Source: Embiotoca jacksoni (Eukaryota > Chordata > Actinopteri > Embiotocidae). From it: 64,000 nt of DNA. The stretch is taken from the NCBI GenBank assembly GCA_022577435.1, contig JAKOON010000007.1, positions 7,034,926 through 7,098,925 of the forward strand. The letters are read 5' to 3'. This document shows, in pieces, positions 46,812 through 59,149 of the stretch; position 1 is the stretch's first letter; each line of letters opens with the position of its first letter. Under the pieces are notes generated by a model that worked only from the letters and a program-made list of their open reading frames with translations, did no database searches and was not told the origin of the DNA. A program made the position numbers and the translations under genes.

Positions 46812-47905
46812 CAGAGCTTGAAACTGTTGATGTGTCTTTCCTGTCTATTAATTCAGCTGTTTTTGTAATGTGGCACCAGATTTACCAGCTGGTTCATCAA
46901 AACCAGAGAATAATAGATTTGATTTTACTCATTTCACATGAATACTTATGTCAGGATTATTATTTTAATATGATGAAATTGTGCAGCCACAAAAAAAAAA
47001 ATCTGTTCCACATTGCATTTAGATATTTGACTCAGACTCGTATAGATTGAAGGCATAAATCTTTGCATAAAGTGAACAATAAACTGCTGTGGAAAATCTA
47101 TAATATGATGTCATATAACCCAGATATTTACAACACAAACAATAAGCCTATTTACAGCATGTAAAGCAAAGGATCTGTAGGCTACAGCATGAATAAATAT
47201 ACTGCACACTGATTTATGTGTTCAACATACACAATAAACCCCAGTACAATGTAATGTAAGATGTACGGTGAGTACGAACAATGAATCCACAGTATGAGAA
47301 AATGTAACTTGTGTCTATTAATCTGCAATATATACAATAGCCATAACATAGCACATTATCTATACAGTGAGTAGTACATATTATAGTGTGAGTGTATGTT
47401 ACTATACTAATATAGTATGTACAGGATATGAATGAAACAACAATAATCTTGTATTTCCTGAAAATATATCGTGTGAATATGAACGGTGGGTTATGAGTTC
47501 ATGTGCCTTTGTTTTTATTCTACATGATGAATGTAGGTCTGTGCGTTTACGACACTCATGTCCCACTCATGTACGTGTGTGTGAGCCTCGTTTCATCTCC
47601 CGTAGGAATGTGTGGATTCAGCGCCTCGCTTCACGTATCGCTCTTGTCTCTCCTCTTCCGCTCCTCGCTTCCTCCTGCTGGAAATGTGCCTCTCATCCTC
47701 GCGCTGACCGCACTCTCTCCGCGGCTGTGCCCGTGTGTCTGTGTCTCTCTCCTCTGCGCGGTGGCGTACAAAAAAAAAAAAAAAAATCTGCTCGAGCGAA
47801 TTTCGTGTCCCTTGTTTCCTTATATGGTGATCAGCGTCGCGGCCTGACCCTCCTCGCGCAGTGAGCGAGGCGCGTGCACTGACCGCCGCCGCTCACCGTT
47901 CGCTT

Positions 47906-47915
47906 CCATATTTGG
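47906..47915. promoter_or_regulatory. cfl1: CArG box in a palindrome upstream of cofilin
   Basis: CCATATTTGG is a perfect SRF CArG box. Its surroundings CTTCCATATTTGGAAG form an inverted repeat with ETS-like TTCC/GGAA on both sides. It is about 1.1 kb upstream of the cofilin ATG. Cofilin is a known type of SRF/MRTF target, so regulation is plausible but inferred. Confidence 0.5.
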
Positions 47916-47939
47916 AAGTGAGTTCAACAAAAACCGCAC

Positions 47940-48048
47940 GGAGGGGAGGGGAGAGAGGAGAGGGAGAGGAGGAGGAGGGGAGTGGGAGCGGGAGAGGAGG
48001 AGGAGGAGGAGGGATAGGAGAAGGAGGAGGAGGAGGAGGGGAGAGGGG
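47940..48048. repeat. polypurine (GGA)n tract
   Basis: About 109 bases almost entirely G and A on the plus strand (three pyrimidine interruptions), mostly GGA and GGGGA units. Such tracts can form triplex DNA and drive TATA-less promoters. Confidence 0.8.
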
Positions 48049-49022
48049 CTGGATGGCGGAGAATTTCCTCCCACCGTGAGCACCGCTTTGCGCCTGACTG
48101 GCAGCTGAATGTCGGTCATAACAGCAGCGAGGCAGCTTTACTTATTGATCGCTCCATTCATGTTGCCTAATAATTAATAGCACACAGTCTTCAGAACAAT
48201 ACTTGGATTACGGTGTTGTTTACAATGAGAGCCATAGGCGTACTCGTGGTTTGTTTTCAAATAAATAAATAAGTAATAAAAAAAACAACAACAATGAACT
48301 AGAGATATAGCTACGGGGAACCACAAGATGGAAATATCTGATCAAAGTAATTATACTCTACAATAAGCACTAATGGATACATTTTTGATATTATCTAATA
48401 TCACGTATTAGTCGGGATTTGTAAGTTTATTCAAATACTACACTAACACATATTCCCACAATGCCCCCCCCCCCTCCTGACACCCATTTGGTATGTTTGA
48501 TTTGTTCACGCATGCTGGCCGCCGCCACCACCCATGGAAAATAGAATTAGCCTATTATTAGAAAGGTCAAATGGACAAAATATATTTTGTATATATATAT
48601 ATTTTTTTAAATTCTTATAGGTAATTTATTCTCACTATCAAACAGAAATCAATTAGTGCCACATTTTAGTGGTAAATAATAGAGAGTAATAAAAACATTT
48701 GGGGAAAAATAATATTTTTTTTCGTTTGAGTGAATAATACCGGCCTATTCCGAATTGATGATCAATAATCGGATTATATTCTCTCTCTCTCTGCGCTATC
48801 ACAAGGGACAAACCAGGATAAATCAGTAGTAAACACCAAACAAAACAGCCGGATCGTCGTGGTTACCAGACATGCGCTGCCGCTCGTGCACCGCGCTCAA
48901 GGCGGGGCCGCGCTCGTAATGCGCGTTCCCGCGGTGTATCCAGTGTGTGAGCGAGAGCGACGATTCATCATCACAGTCCATTCAATTTCCTACCAGACGC
49001 TCACCGACCCACAGCTACAGCG

Positions 49023-52000
49023 ATGGTAGGTCTAACCTCGCTTTTTTTATATATATATCGCCGCTCTGCATCTTCTAATTGGTCCGACTGTGTATTATAG
49101 ACTTTATCTCGACGTGTCGAGAGGTTTTGTGGTCAATTTGTGTTCATTTTTGTTGTTTTTTTTTGGTAGCCGTTTGGTTTTTTTTTTTAGCATCAAAACC
49201 AGGAAGCTGGTTTGTGTGCCGCAAAGGGCGCTAGCGCCGGAGCTAGTAGGGCAGCGAGCAGCTCCTCTGTCCGGGATAGCGAAATAAATACCAGTCACGG
49301 AGCCGCATTTTTTTTTTTTTTAATTTTTATTTTCCATTCATCAACACCCGGCGAGCTTTCAGCAGTTTATTCGTACAGGATCGTGATAACGGACCGGATT
49401 AAAAAAAAAAAAAAAAAAACCACCAACGGTCCCAAACAACTGGCGCCATTTCGCTCGTGCTCCGCCGACAGAAAGCCTCTGTCGCGCGGGGCCTCGTCTC
49501 GGTGAACGTCCGCCGCGTTGCCATGACGCTGCCGCGGTGTTTTCATTGCATCATGTTTCTGTTATTTCACCTCGTTGCTCGTCGATGCTTACCTCTCTCT
49601 CTCTCTGTCTCTCTGTGTAAGAAGAGGCCGGGGCTGGCAGGTGCAGCAGCGCCCTCGGGGGCTTACCCGAGTACCGTTAGCTGAACTAGCTCCTTTAGCG
49701 TAAGGCAGAAAATGACACCCATGATGGCTGATGGCCGGAGCGAGCTGAGATTTCCCTGTTCTTTGTCTGCACACGACTTCCCCCTCACTGACAGTATGGG
49801 GGTTTTGTTTTTTTGTACACGCTGGTTGACTACGTGCTCCAGATCGGGTCACTTTTTTTTTTTTTTTAATTTATTTTTTTTATATATATATATCTCCCAA
49901 CAGTGATACCAAATAAATGGCCGGATTACGGCCGATAAACGTGAATTGACAAAAAGCGGAGCGGAGTTTCTCGCCTTATATAGCAAGCTAGCGCTCACAT
50001 GTGCTGCATTCACGGCCCCACCCTGAATTTGGTGCAAAGACCATTTTGTTTTGTGCAGTATTAATAGCGGCTCTGCCATTAGACTCGACGTCCTGCCTCT
50101 CGGCACCTGACGGTTCAAAGCCTCGTATCTGTGAGGTTGCACCGACTATTTGACACAATAGTCAGCATTATGTAACGCCGGTTTTAGCTGAAGCTAACGG
50201 GCCGCTGTCTGGATCTTCATGGTCGGTGCTGCGCATCTTTTTTTTTTTTCTTCTTCTTCTTTCTTTTTTTTTTTTTTTTTTTTTTTAGCTGCGCAGCTAA
50301 TTTGCACAGCCGTGTACCCGCGCTGCATATGCACCATTAGACTACAACAGAGCACCAAAAGGCAATTATTAACGATTATCTTTAATGTATACATACATAT
50401 TCAATCATCAAACATTATAAAAAGACTATAGATACGACCGAATATACGTTTTTTTTTTAGTTTTTTTTTTATACATCACTGCAACATCCGACTGGGCGAT
50501 ATGTCGATATTTTATCATATCATGATATAAGACCAGATATTAGATTTTGGATTCTGTAATATCGTGGTGTGATGTAATTATTGTTTTATTTTTCCTGGTT
50601 TTAAAGGCAGCGTTGCATTAAAATATTGTCATTTTCTGAATTTATCAAGCTGTTCCAATGCTTATGCATTATAATCAATATTACTGAAGTATTTGGTCAA
50701 AAATATTGTGATATTTGATTTTCTCCTTATCGCCCAGCCATGCAACAAATATAATAGAAAACGTATGTGATATCAAATTGACGGTATCACAGTTTTTGTT
50801 AACCTATAGCTGTGTTGCCTTTCATTGCTGAGTCTGCACTCCTAATTACATTTCATTTCGCTGACGCTTTTATCCAAAGTGCATTTCAACCATGAGGCTA
50901 CGAAACCCAGAACAACAGGAATCAAACATAACCTGTCATCAACTAAATCTGTGTACTGCACACTTTTTTAAGAGTTTGAATAAAGGCAAATTAAGCCTGT
51001 GTTTGCATGTGAGATTGTTTCCGACGATGACGACGTGAGGCCTTTTAATCTTAACTGTTCCTGTGCGTAAAGGATTCAAAGCAACTACTTTTATAATGAG
51101 TCAGCTGAACCTTGACTTCTGTGAAGAAACGTATCCTCGGTCAAGATTAGATAAGGTGCAAAGATTGTGCTCACCATGGGGATATCGGCCTGCTGCTGCA
51201 ATAAAAGTAATCTTGAGGATATAAAAAATATCGTGGGCAAAGAAAGGCAGTGAGGAGGAAGACAGGTGAAACGGTTTGTGTTCAGAAATATGCCACCATA
51301 AGGTCATCATCTTTTCTCACCGTCGCCATGCGGGAGGGAAAAACGTTTTAAAATTTGTCATTTGAAGCAAAAAAAAAAACAAAATGTAAATGGCCATAAC
51401 TGCTGAGGAACATTGACAAAACCGAATCACAAGTCTTCATTTATTAATAAGGGGGATTAAGGAAATGAGTGCCATTGTTTGCTGGTTAATTATTACTCCG
51501 GAATTTTTTTATTGTCTCACTCAGGCCTTAAACGCCTCGAGCAAACATGTCTTCCCGTGCTGCTTTGCTGCCGGGTTCCTTTCTTGTCTTTCCTGGCCCA
51601 TTGCTTCCTTTCCATTGTTGTCCTTTTCCCCCCAGTAACACGTTGCTGGTAGATAGCAGTTCTCTTCTCCCGAGACTGCGGTTTCCTGTGATGGAGCGCC
51701 TTAAACAGAATCAGAAGACATGACTGAGTGAGTTTAGGGAGCAGCCGTGACTTGGCAATTTGACTTGTAGTCTGTATTTCAACAGAAGCTCCATTGTTTG
51801 TGACCGAACCCTGAGCTGAAACGCTTAATTCCCGACCACACTCTCACCCACATGGTCATCTTCGCGGTAGAGATACATGGCTGCTCCCTCTTCTTATGCA
51901 ACGTTTTTGTGCCTACTGGGCCGGTCGTCGTCAAAACTGCTAGCGGAACTTATTTAGACGTATTTATTTTAGAGGTGGACTTTGGACACGCAGGATTGGC

Positions 52001-55000
52001 CACATATTTTCTCTTCTGTTCTTCAGTGTTTTCACAGCCTGATCTCATGCATAATAAATGGGATTAAAAGGCTGTGCAGTGTGAATCATCGGTGCTGGTT
52101 TCATTTGAGTCACAGATGATTCTCACGTTGCTTCGGTGCAAATTTTTCCACCACCACCACCGTGACGAATGTATTGTCACGGCCGCACCTTGTGCGTTTC
52201 AATCGTTCTTATCAGTCGTCCTTGTAAGGAGCATTACTGCCGTGTGTGATGGTCACATGCCGCCCTTCAGGCTCGTCATGTCTCCTTTCATTTACTGAAC
52301 TGAAGTCGTGACTCCTGGCCTGTTCAAAACTGTTGTCTGGTTTAGACAAAGTCACATTATGGATCTGCTGATTAGGTTTAAATTTGATCATTGACTGGTT
52401 TCATCCATATTGTTAGAAAATTGCAATGACATGTCCACCACAATCTCTCAAAGATGCAGTTGGCATATTAAGATTATTTGGTTTTTAGATTCATGTTTGA
52501 ATATATAAAAAAAAAAAAGAAATAGGTTCAGTACAAATTACAAAAACAAGGGAATAATTACGTTTGAAGAGCTGGGAATTGTGGGAATTTTTAATTCAAG
52601 TAACCAAAACCTGTTGATCATAACATTAGCTGCAGATTACTCTTTTATCAGAATTGAAGCAGGTGTCCTTTTACGTTTAGAACTTTATTCTTTAATCATG
52701 GAAGAGTTTGAGCAATGGATTTTCTGTTTGGTAATCTATAAAGCAATTTGATGGAAATTAGTTATATTTATGTTTTTTTTTTTTTTTTTATCACGATGTA
52801 AAGCTTTGCAAAACCTGAGAAACGGGTATTACAGGGTCAGTACGGACTCTTTCTGTGGCATCGTTGGTTGTGAGAAACGTGGACAAAAGCAGCCCGTATG
52901 TAAAACTGTACAGACTTGCGTCTTAACAGATTGTTCTCTCCACAGGCCTCTGGTGTGAAAGTCACAGATGAAGTTATCGCAGTCTTCAATGACATGAAGG
53001 TGCGTAAGGCTCAGGCAAACGAGGACGAGAAGAGGAAGAGGAAGAAGGCCATCCTGTTCTGCCTTAGCAAGGACCTCAAGAACATCGTCCTGGATGAAGG
53101 TAAAGAGATCCTGCTGGGTGACTTGGGAACCACCGTCCAGGACCCGTACCAGCACTTTGTGAAGATGCTGCCCTCAGATGACTGCCGCTACGCCCTCTAC
53201 GACGCCACCTATGAGACCAAAGAAACAAAGAAGGAGGACCTGGTCTTCATCTTCTGGTGAGAGCAGCCATGATTGTACATGATGCAACGAGCAGGTCCGA
53301 CCCAGCGATCTGATTGGTCAACGGTACATTTGGAATATGCTCAAATCAGCATAAAGCATCGCTCCCTGCTCACCACTACAAATATCACCCCGCCTTCTCA
53401 ATGGGAATGTATAATTGGAATTGAATTTCATATAATATGCAGGATAGTGTTGTTTTACTTGTTATAGGTCTATTTAATGTGACCCATTTGGTGAAATCGG
53501 GTCTCTGTTGGTCTTTATTTGTTGCTCCGAGCACCGGTACCGTAACGCGCACATAGTCGGGCACTTAAAGCGATAGCAGCGGCCAGCTTGACCGGTTTGG
53601 TTTTTACACACGACACGGTGCTGACATCTTGAAAATAGATAGAGTCCATCGATATCTTTTTTTTCAGCAGATATCTTACTTACAACAAGATTGAGCGAGC
53701 CGAGCAGTTTAGTGTTTCTCTGCGCTGTATTTATTCAGTTTGAGAAACAATCGTTAGAAAGCAATAAAATGGACCAGATCCTGTCTCTGTTGCTCGTTGG
53801 TTGCTAAGGGTCGGCCTACTTCCTGGAGTAGTAAACATTACATACGTTATTGAAGAGTCTACTGACGCAACTGACTGTTTTCCACTTGTTAGTCATGTAC
53901 CCCGTGTGTTGCCATGGAAAGAGAGATCGCACTAACAGAAAGTATTTTGTATTTTGAGAGCGAATTGCCCCACAATGAGCCCATTTAGATGACCTATCTT
54001 ATTTAGACGGTTACTTCGATTATTAAGTTTACGACCCTTCATGAAGTCACATTAGGGTTTAATGTTTTTCCTCTGTGCGCAGGGCTCCAGATAGCGCTCC
54101 ATTGAAGAGCAAGATGATCTATGCCAGCTCAAAAGATGCCATCAAGAGGAAATTTGAAGGTGAGTGCTGTGCGCGCGCCGACTCGCGAGCAAACACGTCA
54201 CACACACGCGGAAGCGTCGCCGAGCGAGATGACTGAAATGTAAAAGGAAATGTGAGAAAGCCACAGAGGATCGTCACGTGACTCTGCAGTTCTTTCAGCT
54301 CACTCTTCTGCCTTTTCCCGTCTGCAACTTGCGTTACGGTTCGTTCTCGCCGCTCTCATGACATCGTTTCCGGACGCAGCAGGCGGGTTATTTCAGCTCT
54401 GAACATAGGCAGCACACTAACGCTGCTCACACAGTGGACAGACACAGGTGGGGAGACCAACTCGTACACATAGTGGAGCATTTACACAGACTGTGTTAAA
54501 AAAAAAAACACAAAAAAAAAAACAGTTTCTCTTTTGTTTTGTTTTTGGGTGTAGCCTCTGCGACATAACTCGTAGGTTTCCTACAGACCGGTTTTGAAGC
54601 TCAGTGTGCGTTGACCTAACTCTGGCGAATCCAAAAATGGGCATCCATGGTGGGGATGGGCCACGAATTTGGAATATTCGAACGGTCGTTTCAATCTCCA
54701 AAATCGATTAGTACACGCGACTTTCGTTCTTCCTTATTTCCCCCTGAATTTCGAACAGTAGCTTTGATTATAAATCCCATCTCCGTTGCTTTGTTGGAGC
54801 CGAGACGGGATGAATGAGGCCTTTGTTGCTGAAACCCGGCTAAAGAGTCTTCGTTGGTCTCCGGCTGACGGCAGCACAGTGACAGATTCCCCTCCGTCAT
54901 TCATAGCAGCTCCAGATAGTTATCTTATCAACACAACAGAATGATCTTGTCAGTGGTTCACAGCTTGTTCTGCTGCCCTCTAGTGAGCAAAACATTCCTG

Positions 55001-56004
55001 TTGCTTTATAGTCCTCGATGGCATTAACTTCAATTCAAACAGGCCATCTAATACTTTGAGCATCTCAGTTTCTCTCCTCTTACGTCCACCGTGCCTCAGT
55101 ATTGGATGACATCATCGGTATACGTCACGGGTGGATCCAGTGTTTTTAACAACTGTGAGCTGATGTTTTAGAAATCATATTCTCATGATTTTAAAGCTTA
55201 CAGCGGATCAAATGTAGACAACTGGTTCCTGGTTTTACTATGTCTGTAGTCACCATATCACGTTGAGGAAAATGTTCATTTTTCTAGCTCTCCATGGGCG
55301 GCCTCTGGCCTGCACGTGGGCTTCACTGAATATTCCATACCTACAAAAGATTGCTTTAAATCAAATGTTTATGGTTTTAACTAAAACATTTTAATTGAAT
55401 CACACCGATTAATTGAAACGGCAAAACTGGATGACGTGTCTATTTCCTGTATAATATTACCAGATTATATAAATTTGTCAACCGTCTGTACCTGGATAAC
55501 TATCCCATAAAAATCTCAGCCATTTATGGGCGATTTTATTTAAACCCTATAAACAAGACTGTTATGCGACTGTTGGATTCTTTTATATCTATTTTTATTT
55601 TACACCAATGCCCAATACAACTGTCAGTACTGTCTGCTGCATAAGTAAATCATTTATCCATTCTTAATTACAAATTAAATTACACATCATGTCGGGAGGA
55701 TTTGATCCGTGTTGCCCATTCATGTTAAACGTGTTGGTCAGTAGACATTCATCAGATAAGATAACTTAAAGGCTACAATCCTGGTTTTTTTTTTCTAAAC
55801 TTACCTGAAGAAGGTCTATTAGTGTGACGCATTTCTATTAAAACGTTATGACGGACAAGTCTGACTGCCGTTTCTTTTTTTATTATTTCAGGTATCAAGC
55901 ACGAGTGGCAGGTGAACGGTTTGGAAGACCTCAAAGACCGGCACACCCTGGCAGAAAAACTCGGCGGCTCATCAATAGTCAGCCTGGAAGGATCCCCTAT
56001 ATAA
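49023..56004 (+). CDS. cfl1: cofilin (CFL1-type), actin-severing protein
   Basis: ADF/cofilin binds and severs actin filaments and carries actin into the nucleus. Coding exons: 49023-49025 (ATG only), 52946-53256, 54083-54159, 55892-56004; product 167 aa (family 166). The ATG-only first exon is the standard cofilin gene structure. Seen: Ser3 of MASGVKV, the LIM-kinase site; EVIAVFNDMKVRK; KRKRKK (about 30-35), the nuclear signal; KKAILFCLSKD; LPSDDCRYALYDATYET; LVFIFWAPDSAPLKSKMIYA with the long actin-binding helix SSKDAIKRKFEG; and GIKHEWQVNGLEDL near the end. The Ser3 phosphorylation and nuclear signal functions come from family knowledge. Intron 1 (3.9 kb) is repeat-rich. cfl2 is the alternative; the neighbours fit cfl1. 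Confidence 0.92.
50487..50740. mobile_element. MITE with inverted ends and probable 8-bp target duplication
   Basis: CTGGGCGATA (50492-50501) and TATCGCCCAG (50728-50737) are a perfect 10-bp terminal inverted repeat. The flanks repeat TGCAACA (50480-50486 and 50741-50747), with an eighth base mismatched. The interior is AT-rich with repeated ATATCG/GATATT. This suits a hAT-type non-autonomous element. It sits in cofilin intron 1. Confidence 0.7.
50843..50935 (-). mobile_element. short L2-LINE/V-SINE 3' tail fragment
   Basis: TTACATTTCATTTCGCTGACGC TTTTATCCAAAG, then GCATTTCAACCATGAGG and AGAACAACAGGAATCAA, matches the tail of the LINE at 42228-42330, with a deletion. Same orientation. Confidence 0.7.
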
Positions 56005-56881
56005 ATACTGCGCTCCTCCTCTCTGGCTTCGACTGAAGCCTTTCAGACACATCTGTTGGGTTTAGCTGTTCATTCCTGTGTGGTGTGGAGAAGGGCAAAA
56101 GCAGAACCAGCATCATTTGGGGGACTCTCTGGGGAGGGATATTGTGGGTGGGTTTGGGGTCCAGTGACAGTAATACAAAAAAAGAAAAAGAAAAAAAAAG
56201 AGAAGAAAATGCAGACTGTCATTCCAGTTCATGCAACATAAAGATTATGAACAAAACACACAAAGGAAAAACATAAGATACAACTGAGGAAGGATGATGA
56301 TGATAAAACTTAAATACACATATTGTTCATGTTTAAGGACAGGGTTTTCTTCTTTCCGGGTTCCACTGAATGACTGCAGAGAAAGGGACAGGCAACAATC
56401 TTTTAGTTTTCCAACCATCGAATCCTGACACATAATCGTTCCAACTACATTTTTTTTTTTTTGCCAAACTTCTTGTTAAGTTTTGTAAGTGTGTGTAGTT
56501 GAGACTAGGTGTAGTATAAACTAATTCACTCTTGATTGCACAAGATGTAACAAAACCTTCTCTGGGGAAAACACGGTTAAAAAGTTTTCTTTCTTCTTCT
56601 TTTTGTTATTCCATTGTTTTGTTTTTTTCTATTTTTTTGAACATGCAAATTTCAAAACCTGAGTGATTCCTTTTCATTTCCAGTTCTGGGTCAGAAAAAA
56701 ATGGCATTTGATGTAGTAAACAGACAACATTCCTTGTACGTGTTAAAACCAGGATTTCCTCAATTTAAAATCGTTGGTGTCTTGAAGGTCTGATGGGGAG
56801 CGATGTGTATATGAAGGACCAGCAGTCAGAGTTTAGACTGAATATTGAATGGTGGATGTTTTGTATCGTCTCCTTATCTCT

Positions 56882-56887
56882 AATAAA
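56882..56887 (+). terminator. cfl1: cofilin polyadenylation signal
   Basis: AATAAA about 880 bp past the stop codon gives a 3' UTR of roughly 0.9 kb. The UTR contains an A-rich run near 56177-56210 and T-rich tracts. Confidence 0.65.
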
Positions 56888-56904
56888 AAGCACTAAACTA
56901 CTGA

Positions 56905-57410
56905 CTTGTTCTGCTCTCTTCATACTTTTTTGGGGGGGCTTTTAATTCAGGGTTTGATTTTCTGTCACATGGTTCCTCTTCTCTTGATTGGAAAGTCTTT
57001 TTTTATTTTTTTATTTGCTCAGACCTCACCGAACAAATGATAACTAATACAGAATATGCTTATCCAATTAAAGGAGGGGTGCAAAAAAAAAATTCTAATT
57101 TTCTTCACTCGTTATTTATTTTTATTTTTTTTAATCTGAAAAAAGTACACAAATTTCCATCACTGTCCTAGATATCTGATTAAAATGTTTTTAACTTAAA
57201 ATCCAAAGATATTTACTTCACTATCATCATCACATCTAAGTAGTTGTTGTTTTTTTAACCACTTGTAGATAACTTGTTCTATGAATACATTTGGCTCAAA
57301 GATGTGGAGTTCAGTTGCAATTGCGGCTGCAGTACTTGTTATGACCACAAGAGGACACACCAACACCACTCCTGAAAGATAAATCGAGTGACACAAACAG
57401 TTATAAATCT
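56905..57410. other. tail-to-tail spacer cfl1-prss23
   Basis: AT-rich, with T runs at 56998-57020 and 57117-57131. No gene seen. Confidence 0.5.
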
Positions 57411-57413
57411 CTG

Positions 57414-57419
57414 TTTATT
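57414..57419 (-). terminator. prss23: prss23 polyadenylation signal
   Basis: Minus-strand AATAAA about 575 bp past the protease stop codon. Confidence 0.6.
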
Positions 57420-57992
57420 AAAATATATCAAGCATTTTTCAAAAAAATAAAATTAACACTCTGCATCTCCGGTCTGAGAAGAGTCTCCTGTCTGCTGAAC
57501 CTTAAAATCATGAGTGGAGTCTCTTAAACTACAGCCAGGTCTTTACTCTGAATGCAGATCAACTGTAGGCCTAAAATCCTGGAAGAGCTGTCAAAATACC
57601 AAACCATGTCCCCAAAGAGAGAGCAGGAGAGATGAAAATACGTCCTCAAAAGATTACAGTCGTCCACAAGAGGAAAATAATCTGCTGCTACTGATATAGG
57701 AGGAGAGGTGTGTTTTTCCTCTTGTAAATGTTAATACTGTGGAAACACTGACGGTCATTTTAATCTGACTGTGGGTGAAAACATTAAAATATGCTGGTGA
57801 TGATCTCATCGGCAGGTTTGTTTAATAGGCCCAGAGGTTACAGGGAGCAAATTAAATAAAGAAGATCTGCTTCACTGAAGGGTGTTACTCCTGCGAGGAT
57901 TTAAACCTGCTTCGCTCTTTTCTCTCTCGTATTTCACCCCGTGTATATTTTCTCAGTCACTTTGTGCGTTCTTGCTATATTTTAGGCCTTTC

Positions 57993-59135
57993 TTAGTCCT
58001 GGACGCAGTCCAGTCGGTTTCCGTGCACCCAGTAGCAGATCTGAGCAAACTTCAGAGGCGTGATGCGCACGGCCACGTTGTAATCCCGGTTCTCGCCGTC
58101 TATCTCCAGCCACTGGTGTCCAGAGAAGATGCCGATGACCTTTCTTTCCCAGCGCTCCAGGCTGTTGTCCCACACTCGTCCGTACACTCCAGAGCCGCTG
58201 GCTCCGGGTCGGGCATCACAGTGCTGGTATATCAGGTCGCTGGACTCTTCCTCCACAGGACAAAACCTGTAGACCAGCTCCCCGGACCTGTCGCTGTCAA
58301 AGCCGGAGAAGTGGACGCGCTTCCCTGCCAAGTCGTCGGAGGAGGGAGCCACGGAGAGGCGCATGAAGGGTCGTCGATGAGGCCAGCGCAGCTCCAGCAG
58401 CGCGTAATCAAAGTCCATGCTGACCTCCTGAGGACCCTGTAACCAGCCCTTCGGCACACGGGTTCGTTTCACGCGCACCCAGCGCACCAGAGGCTTCTTG
58501 GCAGAGGAGAGGTCGGTTTTGGTACCGTTGACGGATGGAGGAATCAGGAAGCCCACCCTGAGCCTCCGTGCCCCGTTCACATAATCCTTCCCGTCGTGCA
58601 CGCAGTGGGCAGCTGTGAGGACGTGCTGCTGGGACACGAGGACGCCGGTGCAGCCGGTGGAGATGCGCACGGCCGTGGAGAAGGGGTAATCCAACAGGAA
58701 GTTGTCCCCTTGGATGTTGAATCGTCCGTCCGCTCCGTAGATCTGCCGCCTCACACGCCTGCGCCTGAGCTTCACCTTCCTGAGTGAGGGCTGCGGAACG
58801 GGACGTCCCTCAAACTCTCCATCAGCCTCCACGTCCACCGTGGTGAGAGTGCGCGAGCCGTCGGCGTACAACGTCTCAAAGGCCAGCTTGTCGGTGAGCT
58901 GCGCCCTCTGCTCCACCTGCTCTCCTCTGTGGAAGCAGCTGGAGTTGCAGTGAGTGGTGAAGTCCAGCTGAGTCCGGGCGCTGAAGCGGGAGCGCTTGAG
59001 CGGTGTCGGCGCGTGAGGGACAAGCGCGGGGACGTGAACGGGCGCCGGGTGGGGAGGGTGGAGGAGAGACAGGGCGAGGGGGAGGAGGAGCTGGAGGAGC
59101 AGGTGAGTTAGGAGGGGGCTCTCACGTGGAGTCAT
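57993..59135 (-). CDS. prss23: secreted trypsin-like serine protease, PRSS23-like
   Basis: Single coding exon, 380 aa (human PRSS23 383). A leucine-rich signal peptide covers about residues 8-25, followed by a proline-rich stretch. A basic cluster KLRRRRVRRQIYG (about 122-134) is a likely processing site before the protease domain. Catalytic residues by motif: His177 (LTAAHC), Asp243 (DFDYALLEL) and Ser313 (GASGSGVYG). The Ser is present, which separates this from PRSS35, where it is replaced. Other PRSS23 marks: GRFNIQGDNFLLDYPFS, VRVKRTRVPKGW, VHFSGFD, IGIFSGHQW, RITPLKFAQICYW. Start: MTPRESP, 10 bases after a clean acceptor (TTTCTGTCCTTGCAG); the frame extends further upstream only through intron sequence. 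A donor-like GAG|GTAATG near 60690 may end the leader exon. A role in extracellular proteolysis is from the family. Confidence 0.92.
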   Translation of the reverse strand: MTPRESPLLTHLLLQLLLPLALSLLHPPHPAPVHVPALVPHAPTPLKRSRFSARTQLDFTTHCNSSCFHRGEQVEQRAQLTDKLAFETLYADGSRTLTTVDVEADGEFEGRPVPQPSLRKVKLRRRRVRRQIYGADGRFNIQGDNFLLDYPFSTAVRISTGCTGVLVSQQHVLTAAHCVHDGKDYVNGARRLRVGFLIPPSVNGTKTDLSSAKKPLVRWVRVKRTRVPKGWLQGPQEVSMDFDYALLELRWPHRRPFMRLSVAPSSDDLAGKRVHFSGFDSDRSGELVYRFCPVEEESSDLIYQHCDARPGASGSGVYGRVWDNSLERWERKVIGIFSGHQWLEIDGENRDYNVAVRITPLKFAQICYWVHGNRLDCVQD

Positions 59136-59149
59136 CGTGGAAACACTGC

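Larger units (their letters stand above)
46830..48950. other. atl3-cfl1 intergenic region
   Basis: Left half: AT-rich with no gene seen. Right half (47490-48110): rises in GC/CpG content, with CT-rich stretches, an A17 run (47769-47785), a CArG box and a long purine tract, listed separately. 48230-48800 returns to AT-rich sequence with a C run near 48467. The GC-rich block could be a distal cfl1 promoter or an unannotated first exon. Confidence 0.4.

Noticed and set aside
47493..47864. Plus-strand open frames in the CpG-rich block upstream of cofilin
   Set aside because: Low-complexity, cysteine/serine-rich translations passing through an A17 run. No family or splice support.
53987..54000. 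Partial resemblance to the miR-192 seed (ATGACCTAT)
   Set aside because: Only nine bases match, with no hairpin visible around it.
57882..58442. 186-codon plus-strand open frame opposite the protease
   Set aside because: It is the antisense shadow of the GC-rich prss23 exon and has no independent similarity.
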